From: Agathobaculum ammoniilyticum
GTDB taxonomy: Bacteria; Bacillota; Clostridia; Oscillospirales; Butyricicoccaceae
Reading direction: 5' to 3'
Assembly: GCF_025567315.1 (NCBI RefSeq)
Contig: NZ_JAOQJE010000001.1
Location: forward strand, 310,001-374,000
DNA: 64,000 nucleotides
How positions within the stretch are numbered: the first letter of the stretch is position 1; every line of letters begins with the position of its first letter. This document shows, one piece after another, positions 16,359 through 24,755 of this stretch. The translations under genes and the position numbers were made by a program. The notes under the pieces were generated by a model. The model worked only from the letters and a program-made list of their open reading frames with translations, was not told the origin of the DNA and did not search any database.

Positions 16359-17216
16359 TCACTCTCCCAACGCCCTTTTGAGATAGCTTTCTGTGCTTTC
16401 CCCTGACGCACGATTATACCGCCCCATTTCATACAGGCATGATGGATCGCCTGTAACCAAATTCATCCGTTCCTCACATCCGAGCGTACATAGAAACCCC
16501 ATTTCGCGCAGCACCTGCTCGCTTTCATCCGAGCATGCGCCAAACGGATAGGTATAGCACTGCGGCTCCGGCAGCCCATTCTCGGATAACAGTTCCTGTG
16601 TCTGACCGGTATCCTCCCGCAGCAGGCTTTCATAGGTGGTCTGGTCCTCCCCCCGCCTGCGCAGGCAGCCGCGGCGCTCCCCGTATTCGTGCAGGTTCCA
16701 GGAATGGTTCTGCACCTCAAAAACATCCTGCATTTCGCGCAGCCTGTCGATCGTCAAATGCGACCAGTAGGCGTTTTCCACGCCGCTTTCCGTATACTGG
16801 TCGGTCTGGCAGCCTATGATCGAAACGACCGCCCGCATGTTCCGCTGCTGCAGCAGCGGATATGCGTAAACATAATTGTTATAATACCCGTCGTCAAACG
16901 TGATCATCACAGGCTTTTCCGGCAGTGGCTCACCTTTATGTACATAGGCGAGCAGGTCGGAAACCGTAACTGTCTCGTAGCCCCGTTTTTGTAACGCATC
17001 CAGGTCCTCTGCCAGCACGGATGGCGAAACGACATATTTCCCCTGACGGGCGCTGTCTTTTAAAATGCTATGGTACATCAGGATCGGCAGCCTGACGCCG
17101 TTCTGCTCCCCAAACACCGCGTTTGTGTCGCCGCGCTGCAGCAACACCAGCGCAAAGCAAAGCACGATAACCGTACACACCGCCTGAAATGCTGTGTGAC
17201 GAAAGCCCAGCTTCAA
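16359..17216 (-). CDS. Membrane-anchored polysaccharide deacetylase
   Basis: A 285-residue NodB-homology enzyme. A single N-terminal helix (about residues 9-26, VCTVIVLCFALVLL) anchors it with the catalytic domain outside. Motifs: PILMYHSI, then MITFDDGYYNN (metal-binding TFDDG), VQNHSWNLH in the H-x-x-x-H region, and YPFGACSDES. Such enzymes remove N-acetyl groups from peptidoglycan or other wall polymers. No in-frame ATG exists before residue ~47, so the start must be the TTG at 17216; its ribosome site (GGGGGGA) lies inside a hairpin arm. Confidence 0.85.
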   Translation of the reverse strand: MKLGFRHTAFQAVCTVIVLCFALVLLQRGDTNAVFGEQNGVRLPILMYHSILKDSARQGKYVVSPSVLAEDLDALQKRGYETVTVSDLLAYVHKGEPLPEKPVMITFDDGYYNNYVYAYPLLQQRNMRAVVSIIGCQTDQYTESGVENAYWSHLTIDRLREMQDVFEVQNHSWNLHEYGERRGCLRRRGEDQTTYESLLREDTGQTQELLSENGLPEPQCYTYPFGACSDESEQVLREMGFLCTLGCEERMNLVTGDPSCLYEMGRYNRASGESTESYLKRALGE

Positions 17217-17282
17217 AAAAAATCCCCCCTCGGACCGCTTCCATGCTTCTCAGCACAGCGTATGCCCGCCGGGGGGATTTTA
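17215..17282 (-). terminator. Terminator-like hairpin overlapping the deacetylase start
   Basis: On the minus strand AAAATCCCCCC (17281-17271) pairs with GGGGGGATTTT (17229-17219) across a 41-base loop, followed by a run of eight T. It lies after the fumarase-beta-like gene. The last T residues are part of the TTG start codon of the deacetylase gene. Confidence 0.6.
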
Positions 17283-17309
17283 TGAATCCGCAGCGCTCCG
17301 CGCCACGCG

Positions 17310-17861
17310 CTATTTTTTATATTTTGCAACGCCTTCCGTATAGAGGTTACCGCCGACGCAGTCCTGTGAAACAATCGCGCTGAAGTTTTCCACCGTCAGC
17401 CGCTTGACCGATTCGCAGCCCAGTTCCTCATAGGCGATCACTTCCACCCTTTTGATAGACGCCGCCTTGGCCGCGCCCGCGCCGCCGATCGCGACCATAT
17501 ACACCGCTCCGTTGCGCGCCATCGCATCCTGCACTGCTTGGCAGCGTATGCCCTTGCCGATCATGCAGGAAAGGCCCGCATCCAGAAGTCGCGGCGCAAA
17601 GGGATCCATACGGCCCGATGTTGTCGGTCCGACCGAACCGATCACCTGCCCCGGCTTGGCCGGCGTTGGCCCCGCGTAGTAGATTGCCGCTCCCTCTAAC
17701 GCAAACGGGAGCGCTTCTCCCGCATCCATAGCCGCGACGATTTTTTTGTGCGCCGCATCACGGGCGGTATACACTGTTCCGGTTAGGGAGACCGTATCGC
17801 CGGCACGGAGCTTGGAAGCCATCTGCTTTAGCTCCTCTGTTTTCAGGTCATAGTGCGCCAT
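17310..17861 (-). CDS. Fumarate/tartrate hydro-lyase beta-subunit-like protein
   Basis: A 183-residue protein matching the beta (C-terminal) part of class I Fe-S hydro-lyases such as fumarase and L-tartrate dehydratase. Motifs: AGDTVSLTGTVYTARDAAHKKI, YYAGPTPAKPGQVIGSVGPTTSGRMD and GKG. The alpha subunit, which carries the Fe-S cluster cysteines, is normally adjacent but is not present here. The upstream gene is DivIVA-like, three bases away. Either the alpha gene is elsewhere or this subunit has another partner. Confidence 0.85.
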   Translation of the reverse strand: MAHYDLKTEELKQMASKLRAGDTVSLTGTVYTARDAAHKKIVAAMDAGEALPFALEGAAIYYAGPTPAKPGQVIGSVGPTTSGRMDPFAPRLLDAGLSCMIGKGIRCQAVQDAMARNGAVYMVAIGGAGAAKAASIKRVEVIAYEELGCESVKRLTVENFSAIVSQDCVGGNLYTEGVAKYKK

Positions 17862-17864
17862 TGC

Positions 17865-18590
17865 TCATTCCTCCGTCTTGATCCGCAGATTACTCAGTAC
17901 ATCGCGCAGGCCGGATTTGCTTTTGTCCGCTTCGCTCTTTCCAAGCGCGGCCGTAATGCGGTCGATCTCTCCCAGCACTTCCCCCGCTTTGCGCGCCATT
18001 TCCGCCGATTCCTGCTGACTGCGCGCCAAAACCGTCCGATAGTTCTCTTTCGCCGTATCGAGCTGGCGTTTGACCTGCTCGATCATCTCAAGCGACTGGC
18101 GGCGCAGCTTTTGCAGCTCGCTTTTGGCATCCTCCTCGATCTGCTTCGCCCGCCGGTAAGCCGAAAGCTCCATCTCTGCGATTTTCTCCTTGGAGGCATC
18201 GTACTCCCCGCATTTCTGCGCCAGCTTGGTATTTTCCGCAGTCAGGCGGTCATTTTCCGCCGCAAGCGATTCCGCCCGCGCGTTCTGTGCTTCGATTTCG
18301 GTCGTCTGCAGGGTAAAGCCCTTTTCGATCTCATCGAGCTTCGCTCTGATTTTATCGGTATCCAGCGTCATCTGCCCTAGCCGTTCCAGCAGCTCCGCGT
18401 TTTTCTCCGTCAGCTTTTCATTTTGCCCGCGCAACTCCCCCATCGCGGCCTGCGCCTCCGCCAGCTGCCGGCGAAGCTCCTCGGTTTCCGAAAAGTACCT
18501 GGTATCTGTTTCCTCTATGTATCGCAGCACGTCTTCCCGCTTAAACCCACCGAAAACGACGCCGCGGAACCCCTTGCTCTGCTCATCCAT
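17865..18590 (-). CDS. DivIVA-like coiled-coil protein
   Basis: A 241-residue protein. The first ~30 residues (FRGVVFGGFKREDVLRYIEETDTRYF) resemble the DivIVA N-terminal domain, which binds curved membrane. Most of the remainder is heptad-rich coiled coil (LRRQLAEAQAAMGELRGQNEKL and beyond). DivIVA-like proteins mark poles and septa and recruit division or wall enzymes. The ATG at 18590 has GGAGG eight bases upstream. A promoter lies at 18622-18650. Co-transcribed with the hydro-lyase-like gene and perhaps the wall deacetylase downstream. Confidence 0.75.
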   Translation of the reverse strand: MDEQSKGFRGVVFGGFKREDVLRYIEETDTRYFSETEELRRQLAEAQAAMGELRGQNEKLTEKNAELLERLGQMTLDTDKIRAKLDEIEKGFTLQTTEIEAQNARAESLAAENDRLTAENTKLAQKCGEYDASKEKIAEMELSAYRRAKQIEEDAKSELQKLRRQSLEMIEQVKRQLDTAKENYRTVLARSQQESAEMARKAGEVLGEIDRITAALGKSEADKSKSGLRDVLSNLRIKTEE

Positions 18591-18621
18591 GACATTATCC
18601 TCCACTATACGATCTTCTTTA

Positions 18622-18650
18622 AGTATAGCAAAGCCGGACCTTTCTGGCAA
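18622..18650 (-). promoter_or_regulatory. Promoter of the divIVA-like operon
   Basis: TTGCCA (18650-18645), 17 bases, TATACT (18627-18622) on the minus strand. Confidence 0.7.
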
Positions 18651-18722
18651 TAAAAAGATCATCCCCCCCTCGTTCTTCCCCATTTTATCGGGCAAAACAG
18701 ACGCGCATCCTCGGATTTCCGC

Positions 18723-18751
18723 TTGCAATCCCGAAGCAAAAGTGCTATGAT
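18723..18751 (+). promoter_or_regulatory. Promoter of ilvA
   Basis: TTGCAA (18723-18728), 17 bases, TATGAT (18746-18751). Confidence 0.65.
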
Positions 18752-18783
18752 AAGTTCATCACGCTAAATCGGAGAAAGATATT

Positions 18784-19995
18784 ATGTTAGAGCTGAAAGA
18801 TTTCGAAGCGGCGGCCGACCGCCTGAAGAATGTGATCCATAACATCCCGCTGTCCACTTCCGGCACCTTTTCTGCCATGAGCGGCGCGGAAGTCTATCTG
18901 AAGTACGAGAACCAGCAGAAAACCGGTTCATTCAAGGTGCGCGGCGCATACAACAAGATTATGAAGCGCTACGCCGAGGGCGACCTCCATGCGGTCGTCG
19001 CCTCGTCCGCAGGCAATCACGCGCAGGGCGTCGCGTTCGCAGCCAGTTCGGTCGGCGTAAAGTCTACCATCGTCATGCCCCGTTCCACACCGATTGCAAA
19101 GGTGTCCGCGACGCAGGGCTACGGCGCTGAGGTTGTGCTTGCCGGCAATATCTATGACGAAGCCTATGCCAAGGCCTGTGAGATCTGCGAGGAAACCGGA
19201 GCCGAGTTCATCCATCCGTTTGACGACGAGGATGTTATGGCCGGTCAGGGTACGATCGCACTCGAGATTCTGCGCGATCTTCCGTTCGTCGATATCATTT
19301 TTGTCCCTGCGGGCGGCGGCGGGCTGATCTCCGGTATCGCGGCCTGCGCCAAGCAGATCAATCCGCGCATCCAGATTGTCGGTGTACAAGCAGAGGGCGC
19401 GCCGGCCATCGCCAATTCTTTCCGCGCGGGTACGCTCCAGCCATCGGATACGGTCCGGACCATCGCGGACGGTATCGCGGTCAAGTGTCCCGGTGAAAAC
19501 ACGTTCCGGTATATTCAGCAATATGTCGACCGTGTTGTCACGGTCTCCGATGAGGAGATTGCTTCCACCGTACTCCTGCTGCTTGAACGCTGCAAGCAGG
19601 TCGTGGAAACCTCCGGCGCGGCGCCCCTGGCGGCCGTACTCAACAACAAGGTGGATGTCAAGGGCAAAAAGGTCGTCTGCGTGCTTTCCGGCGGCAATAT
19701 TGATGTGTCTTTCATCCATAAGATCGTGGAAAAGGGGCTTGTCACTCGCTGCCGCCAGTTGAAATTCTCGGTGCTGATGCCAGACGTACCCGGCGCGCTC
19801 GAACGTTTTGCACATCTGGTGGCCGAGCAGAACGCCAACATCATTCTGTTCCAGCATGACCGAGTGCAGGCTGATCTGGATATCGGCGAAGCGATCATCC
19901 AAGTCGTCTGCGAGGTCGGCGGCGTTGAGCACGCCAAGCGTCTGCTTGACGACTTGAGCAGGCAGGGCTATCAGGTTTTCACCTCACAGATTTAA
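18784..19995 (+). CDS. ilvA: Threonine ammonia-lyase (threonine deaminase)
   Basis: A 403-residue PLP enzyme converting L-threonine to 2-oxobutanoate and ammonia. The PLP lysine lies in YENQQKTGSFKVRGAYNK; the phosphate-binding glycine loop is PAGGGGLISG. A C-terminal ACT-like domain starts about residue 325 (LKFSVLMPDVPGALERFAHLVAEQ). The length and single ACT domain match the shorter allosteric or catabolic-type enzyme rather than the ~510-residue two-ACT form. It is monocistronic with its own promoter and a strong terminator. Whether it serves isoleucine synthesis or threonine breakdown cannot be decided here. Confidence 0.92.
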   Translation: MLELKDFEAAADRLKNVIHNIPLSTSGTFSAMSGAEVYLKYENQQKTGSFKVRGAYNKIMKRYAEGDLHAVVASSAGNHAQGVAFAASSVGVKSTIVMPRSTPIAKVSATQGYGAEVVLAGNIYDEAYAKACEICEETGAEFIHPFDDEDVMAGQGTIALEILRDLPFVDIIFVPAGGGGLISGIAACAKQINPRIQIVGVQAEGAPAIANSFRAGTLQPSDTVRTIADGIAVKCPGENTFRYIQQYVDRVVTVSDEEIASTVLLLLERCKQVVETSGAAPLAAVLNNKVDVKGKKVVCVLSGGNIDVSFIHKIVEKGLVTRCRQLKFSVLMPDVPGALERFAHLVAEQNANIILFQHDRVQADLDIGEAIIQVVCEVGGVEHAKRLLDDLSRQGYQVFTSQI

Positions 19996-20000
19996 AGGAG

Positions 20001-20045
20001 AAATAAATAAAGCTGCAGACATTGAGTCTGCAGCTTTATTTATTT
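20001..20045. terminator. Strong bidirectional terminator after ilvA
   Basis: An almost perfect hairpin: AAATAAATAAAGCTGCAGAC, loop ATTGA, then the complementary arm ending in TTTATTTATTT. It serves ilvA and the minus-strand lipoprotein gene. Confidence 0.9.
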
Positions 20046-20049
20046 GCGA

Positions 20050-20376
20050 TTACGGATTGGGGGAGGTCGTTACGCCGGTCCCATTATCCACAGCCGCGCC
20101 GTTGTTGTTATTGTTATCGTTTCCGGTCAGTGCATCGCCGACATCCTCGGCGCCGTCTTTGATGGCGTTGCCCGCGTCGTCCACGCCATCGACTATGTCG
20201 TCTCCGACTCTATCCGCATCATTTCCAATGCTGTTATCCATCGTGTCGTTTTGATCATTCTGGCTGTCCGTAACCGTATTATCCGCATCGTCTTTATTTT
20301 GGTCGTCGGACGTATTGGAGCAGCCGCAGCCAATCAGCATTGTCATCATGGCCAGTAACGCAACAAGCTTTTTCAT
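20050..20376 (-). CDS. Small acidic lipoprotein
   Basis: A 108-residue protein with a lipoprotein signal peptide: MKKLVALLAMMTMLIGCGCS, lipobox LIGC. The mature part is low-complexity and acidic, rich in Asp and Asn (DDADNTVTDSQNDQNDT, NDNNNNNG), and is probably unstructured. A longer reading frame upstream was rejected because AAGGAGG lies seven bases before the ATG at 20376. No function can be assigned. Confidence 0.75.
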   Translation of the reverse strand: MKKLVALLAMMTMLIGCGCSNTSDDQNKDDADNTVTDSQNDQNDTMDNSIGNDADRVGDDIVDGVDDAGNAIKDGAEDVGDALTGNDNNNNNGAAVDNGTGVTTSPNP

Positions 20377-20426
20377 TGCATTTCCTCCTTTATATTTGCT
20401 CATAGTATAGGAGGATGCAAAAAAAT

Positions 20427-20939
20427 TTATACATGAAACTCGATTTTTTTCATATGCGCAAGCACAACGGAACAAGTCAGGCCGGTCACAAGCCCAAGCG
20501 GGACGCTCATCACCAGCAGGAAAGGCAGATACGCCGCAACTGCCGCTGTCTGCATCCAGAATATTGCCGCAAGCACCTGCCCGATATTATGTGCCGCCGC
20601 CCCGGCCACACTGACACCCAGCAGAGAGCAGAACCGCCCTTCCAGCCGCAGCAGCAGGTACATGGCAACCAAGGAAAGCAGCCCCCCAAGCAGGGAAAAC
20701 AGAAACGCGGTCACGCTCCCCATCAGTACCGAGGAAATCGTCACGCGGCATACCAAAATAAAAAACGCGTCCCGCACCGAAAGTCTTGTCAGCGCAAACA
20801 GGGTCACCACGTTTGCAAGGCCGAGCTTGACGCCGGGTACCGGCACGACCGCATCCAGTGGAAACAGCCGCTCGGCCAGCGACAGTACGATCGCGAGCGC
20901 GGTCAGCAGGCCGCAGAACGATACCTTTTTCGCTTTCAT
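20427..20939 (-). CDS. Gx transporter family membrane protein (Hpre_diP_synt_I)
   Basis: A 170-residue membrane protein with five to six helices. LTALAIVLSLAERLFPLD and VPGVKLGLANVVTLFAL (the PG.KLGLAN motif) identify the Gx transporter family, formerly called heptaprenyl diphosphate synthase component I. The fold resembles ECF transporter S components. It clusters here with apbE and a NusG domain II protein, a group often seen with flavin-based extracytoplasmic electron transfer. Start ATG at 20939; an in-frame GTG at 20951 is possible. Confidence 0.85.
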   Translation of the reverse strand: MKAKKVSFCGLLTALAIVLSLAERLFPLDAVVPVPGVKLGLANVVTLFALTRLSVRDAFFILVCRVTISSVLMGSVTAFLFSLLGGLLSLVAMYLLLRLEGRFCSLLGVSVAGAAAHNIGQVLAAIFWMQTAAVAAYLPFLLVMSVPLGLVTGLTCSVVLAHMKKIEFHV

Positions 20940-20957
20940 TCTTCCGCACACTCCCCT

Positions 20958-21329
20958 CTAACTTACGATCGCGTCAATATCGCTCTGCCCGCCTGTGATT
21001 TTCAGCACAACGCGGTTCGGGAGACAGACCGCCACCTGGCCGGCACGCGTTAATGTTCCGGTCCTGACGCAGACCTGGTCGCGGCAATCCGCATACTGCA
21101 TTTTTGCCGTTTTGCCAAGCAATACCACTGTATTATGTCCATCAAGCTCAATCGTCCGGTCGGTCTGTTCCTCCAGTGCGACCCGCTCCACCAGACTGCC
21201 GTCTTTCCAGACCTCCGCATAAAGCCGGTCGCCCACCGCCTGCATTGCCAGCACAGCGGCCAGCGCGGCCGCCACCAGCAGCACCGCGCCGATAATCACG
21301 GCGTCTCCCCACTTCATTCTACTGCGCAT
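20958..21329 (-). CDS. NusG domain II-containing membrane-anchored protein
   Basis: A 123-residue protein with one N-terminal helix (AVIIGAVLLVAAALAAVLAM). The outer domain contains VALEEQTDRTIELDGHNTVVL and DCRDQVCVRTGTLTRAGQVAVCLPNRVVLKI, the C..Q.C...G.I...G..i.CLPN..v..I pattern of NusG domain II proteins. The ATG at 21329 overlaps the end of apbE, so the two are translationally linked. Function is unknown. Confidence 0.85.
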   Translation of the reverse strand: MRSRMKWGDAVIIGAVLLVAAALAAVLAMQAVGDRLYAEVWKDGSLVERVALEEQTDRTIELDGHNTVVLLGKTAKMQYADCRDQVCVRTGTLTRAGQVAVCLPNRVVLKITGGQSDIDAIVS

Positions 21330-22362
21330 AGGTATACCCTTTTTCCTCACCTAAAAACGAAAAGGTACAGAGCTCGCCGACCTGCTGCGTCGTGTAAACC
21401 TGCCGGTCCGCTGTGATGAAAACAGCGGCGATCTGATTTTCGGCGCAAAACATCATTCCCTCCTCAAGCCCCATGACAAACAGCGCGGTCGTCAGCGCAT
21501 CCGCACGGGTAGAGCTTTCGTCGATCACGGTCACGCTGCGCAGGCCGCTTTCCGCCGGATAACCAGTAGCGGGGTCAAAAATATGGTGGTACCGTTTCCC
21601 ATCCTGCTCAAAATAGCGCTCATAGTCGCCCGAGGTGACAACCGACAGGTCTTTTACCGCGACCGTTGCCAAATAATCCGCGCTGTTATCCGGATCTGCA
21701 ATACCGACAACCCAGTTCCCTCCGTCGCGGTCGGAATTCTCGCCGAACGCCCCAACATTGCCGCCGAGACGGGCCAGCACGCTCCATGTCCCCGAACGGT
21801 CCCGTTGTTCCCAAGCCGCCTTAACCTCGTCCGTTGCAAACCCTTTGCCAATGCCGCCAAGGTCAAGCTGCGCACCGTTCAGCAGGCGCACTCGTCCGTC
21901 TCCTAGAAGCTCGATATTCTCATAGCCTACGCCGGACAGCGCCTGCTCGATCTCATTCTGGTACGGTACCCTGGCGTCCTCCGTATTGATACCCCACAGA
22001 TCGGTCAGCGCAGCCATCGTTGGGTCAAACGCGCCGCCGGTCAGCTTCGCGTACTCCACCGCATCAGCGATTGCCGCATAGGTATCCTCAGCCACCGTGC
22101 AGACCGCCCCCTCCGCGTGGTTCAAACGGTAAAGGTCGCTGTCCTCTCTTGTGCGGGAAAGCGCCGGTTCCAGTACGTTTACACGCTGTTCCAACTCCGT
22201 TGCCAGTTCCTGCGCCGCTTCGGAATCCTCCGCGCCTTCCCCGCATACCGCTATGGACATAAACGTGTCCATGGCAAAAAAATCTGTGCTGCAGACGTTT
22301 CCGCTGCCGGAGCACCCTGACAGGCACAAAAGCGCCGCAAGCAGCGCAACTATCCGTTTCAT
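21319..22362 (-). CDS. apbE: FAD:protein FMN transferase (lipoprotein ApbE)
   Basis: A 347-residue lipoprotein (signal MKRIVALLAALLCLSGCS, lipobox LSGC). ApbE attaches FMN to threonine in extracytoplasmic flavoproteins such as RnfG/NqrC, using FAD. Motifs: TDFFAMDTFMSIAV, LDLGGIGKGFATD, and RYHHIFDPATGYP with the catalytic-site histidines. A terminal MGLEEG/ITADRQ part is present. No target flavoprotein is in the window. First gene of a three-gene operon with NusG-II and Gx transporter genes; promoter at 22398-22426. Confidence 0.93.
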   Translation of the reverse strand: MKRIVALLAALLCLSGCSGSGNVCSTDFFAMDTFMSIAVCGEGAEDSEAAQELATELEQRVNVLEPALSRTREDSDLYRLNHAEGAVCTVAEDTYAAIADAVEYAKLTGGAFDPTMAALTDLWGINTEDARVPYQNEIEQALSGVGYENIELLGDGRVRLLNGAQLDLGGIGKGFATDEVKAAWEQRDRSGTWSVLARLGGNVGAFGENSDRDGGNWVVGIADPDNSADYLATVAVKDLSVVTSGDYERYFEQDGKRYHHIFDPATGYPAESGLRSVTVIDESSTRADALTTALFVMGLEEGMMFCAENQIAAVFITADRQVYTTQQVGELCTFSFLGEEKGYTYAQ

Positions 22363-22397
22363 CGCAATACCATTCTCCCGCATGCAAAATATGTATC

Positions 22398-22426
22398 ATT
22401 ATAATACAATCGTGAAAAAAACACAA
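22398..22426 (-). promoter_or_regulatory. Promoter of the apbE operon
   Basis: TTGTGT (22426-22421), 17 bases, TATAAT (22403-22398) on the minus strand. Confidence 0.65.
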
Positions 22427-22445
22427 GCGCGCCGCTCTCCAAAGT

Positions 22446-22485
22446 AAAACAGTACGCACCGCCGGCCGGCAATGCGTACTGTTTT
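22446..22485 (-). terminator. Terminator of glnN
   Basis: Thirteen-base arms AAAACAGTACGCA/TGCGTACTGTTTT with a GC-rich centre, followed on the minus strand by ACTTT. Confidence 0.75.
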
Positions 22486-22494
22486 GTTGTAACT

Positions 22495-24582
22495 TTAGAC
22501 GTAAAACAGGATATCGGAATACGTCGGGAACGGCCAGTATTTCTTGCCAACCAGCAGCTCCAGATCGTCCGCAGGCTGACGCACTGCGTTCATGATCGGG
22601 ATGACCATATCATGATAGTAATTCGACAGGCGCTTGGCATCGGCCTGCGGCGCCTGTGCAATGGCGTCGCTCAATTCGCCGCATTTTCTGTACAACTCCT
22701 CTGTCAACCCACAGACCTTGCGCAGCAGGTCAACCTCCATCGTATTGGATACGCCGACCTCTTTTTTGTTCCTTGCCGTTTGCGCCAACTCATTCTGGAA
22801 CGTCGTGCAGGCGGGGAGTATCTCTTCCCGCGCCATATCGGCCATTGTCAGCGCTTCGATATGCAGCGTCTTATAATATTCCTCCAGCAGCGCCTCTTCG
22901 CGGGATTCCATCTCGATGCGGGTATAAACGCCATGCGTTGCAAACAGGCGGATGTTTTTCTCATCCGTGTAGTGCGGCAGCGCCTCGGCAGTCGACTTCA
23001 GGTTGAGCAGGCCGCGCTTTTCCGCTTCTGTAATCCAAGCGTCGTCATAGCCGTTGCCGTTGAAAATAATTCGCTTGTGAGCCTTGATCTCGCGCTTAAT
23101 CAGCTCATGTAGCGCGCTCTCAAAGTCGGCGGCGCTTTCAAGCTCATCCGCAAACAGGCGCAGCTCCTCCGCGACCGCAGTATTAATCATGATATTGGGG
23201 CAGGCAATGTTGATCGCCGAGCCCAGCATGCGGAATTCAAACTTGTTTCCGGTAAAGGCGAACGGGGAGGTGCGGTTGCGGTCGGTTGTATCCTTCGGAA
23301 TGTCCGGCAGCGCGGATACGCCGAGATCCATCTTGGTCTTGGTCATATCCGTATAGTCCGCATCCGACTCAATCGCATCCAGGATTGCCTGCAGTTCGTC
23401 GCCAATGAACATGGAAACGATGGCGGGAGGCGCTTCGTTCGCGCCCAAGCGGTGGTCGTTGCCCGCGGACGCAACCGAGATGCGCAGCAGGTCCTGATAT
23501 TCGTCCACAGCCTTGATAACCGCAGTCAGGAACAGCAGGAACTGCGCGTTTTCGCTCGGCGTCCTGCCGGGCTCGAGCAGGTTTTCGCCCGTATCCGTGG
23601 AAAGCGACCAGTTGTTGTGCTTGCCCGAGCCGTTGACGCCCTCGAACGGTTTTTCATGCAGCAGGCAGATAAAATTATGCTTCTGCGCGACCCGCTTCAT
23701 GACCTCCATGGTGAGTTGGTTATGGTCGGTCGCAATATTGGCTGTGGTAAACACCGGCGCCATCTCGTGCTGGCAGGGCGCGACCTCGTTATGCTTGGTC
23801 TTGGAAAAGATGCCGAGCTTCCACAGTTCTTCGTCCAGTTCCTGCATGAACGCCGCCACACGCGGGCGGATGGAGCCGAAGTAGTGGTCCTCCATCTCCT
23901 GTCCCTTCGGCGGCTTTGCCCCGAACAGCGTGCGGCCGGTGAAAATCAGGTCCTTGCGCTTGGCGTAGTCCCGTTTATCGATCAAAAAGTATTCCTGCTC
24001 CGGCCCGACCGTCGTTGTGACGTGGCGGACCTCCTTGCCGAACAGCTTCAGCACGCGGCAGGCCTGTGCGCTGATCGCTTCCATCGAGCGCAGCAGCGGC
24101 GTCTTTTTATCGAGTATCTCACCCGTATACGAACAGAACGCAGTCGGGATATACAGCGAGCCATCCTTGACAAAGGCGTAGCTCGTCGGATCCCAGGCCG
24201 TGTAGCCACGCGCCTCGAAGGTCGCGCGCAGGCCGCCAGAGGGGAACGAAGACGCGTCCGGCTCGCCCTTGATCAGTTCCTTGCCGGAAAACTCCATCAT
24301 CACGCCGCCGTCGTCCGTCGGAGAGATAAAGGAATCATGCTTTTCGGCCGAAATGCCGTTGAGCGGCTGGAACCAGTGGGTATAGTGCGTTGCGCCCTTG
24401 GAGAGCGCCCAGTCTTTCATCGCTGTCGCCACAACGGCGGCAACGTCCGCATCGATCGCAGTCCCTTCCCGCATGGTCTTTTTGAGCTTGCGGTAAACAT
24501 CCTTCGGAAGACGCTCCTTCATCACGGTCTCGTTAAAGACCATGCTGCCAAAAAGCTCGGGGACGTTCCTTGCCGTGTTCAT
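22495..24582 (-). CDS. glnN: Glutamine synthetase type III (GlnN)
   Basis: A 695-residue ATP-dependent enzyme joining ammonia to glutamate. Length and the motifs FGSMVFNETVMKERLP, THYTHWFQPLNG, EVAPCQHEMAP, NGSGKHNNWS and NRTSPFAFTGNKFEFRM define the large type III family. ATP, glutamate and metal-binding residues look intact. The ATG at 24582 was chosen, ten bases from AAGGAG; an ATG at 24588 is only four bases away. A promoter and a leader hairpin lie upstream. Confidence 0.95.
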   Translation of the reverse strand: MNTARNVPELFGSMVFNETVMKERLPKDVYRKLKKTMREGTAIDADVAAVVATAMKDWALSKGATHYTHWFQPLNGISAEKHDSFISPTDDGGVMMEFSGKELIKGEPDASSFPSGGLRATFEARGYTAWDPTSYAFVKDGSLYIPTAFCSYTGEILDKKTPLLRSMEAISAQACRVLKLFGKEVRHVTTTVGPEQEYFLIDKRDYAKRKDLIFTGRTLFGAKPPKGQEMEDHYFGSIRPRVAAFMQELDEELWKLGIFSKTKHNEVAPCQHEMAPVFTTANIATDHNQLTMEVMKRVAQKHNFICLLHEKPFEGVNGSGKHNNWSLSTDTGENLLEPGRTPSENAQFLLFLTAVIKAVDEYQDLLRISVASAGNDHRLGANEAPPAIVSMFIGDELQAILDAIESDADYTDMTKTKMDLGVSALPDIPKDTTDRNRTSPFAFTGNKFEFRMLGSAINIACPNIMINTAVAEELRLFADELESAADFESALHELIKREIKAHKRIIFNGNGYDDAWITEAEKRGLLNLKSTAEALPHYTDEKNIRLFATHGVYTRIEMESREEALLEEYYKTLHIEALTMADMAREEILPACTTFQNELAQTARNKKEVGVSNTMEVDLLRKVCGLTEELYRKCGELSDAIAQAPQADAKRLSNYYHDMVIPIMNAVRQPADDLELLVGKKYWPFPTYSDILFYV

Positions 24583-24677
24583 ACACATATCGCTCCTTAC
24601 TACTCTGATATAGATTTTTCGTGATAACAATAAATAATCAGCCTGTTATTTGCTGCCCATATAACCATATAAAACAA

Positions 24678-24705
24678 GCGCTGCGGGGATGGTTTCCCAC
24701 AGCGC
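24678..24705 (-). promoter_or_regulatory. Terminator-like hairpin in the glnN leader
   Basis: On the minus strand GCGCTGTGGG and CCCGCAGCGC form a 10-base stem with an 8-base loop, followed by TTGTTTTAT (24677-24669). It begins about 14 bases after the predicted start and ~95 bases before glnN. It could act as an attenuator. Confidence 0.5.
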
Positions 24706-24725
24706 GTTCTGCTGTTTACAAAAGA

Positions 24726-24755
24726 ATTATAATCCGCATGCTTCCGGCTTGTCAA
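24726..24755 (-). promoter_or_regulatory. Promoter of glnN
   Basis: TTGACA (24755-24750), 18 bases, TATAAT (24731-24726) on the minus strand. The ~470 bases between glnN and dapF hold this promoter, the leader hairpin and the dapF promoter; no gene was recognised in it. Confidence 0.75.

Noticed and set aside
23452..24624. A 390-codon open frame opposite glnN
   Set aside because: Antisense to conserved glutamine synthetase sequence, with no recognisable protein features.
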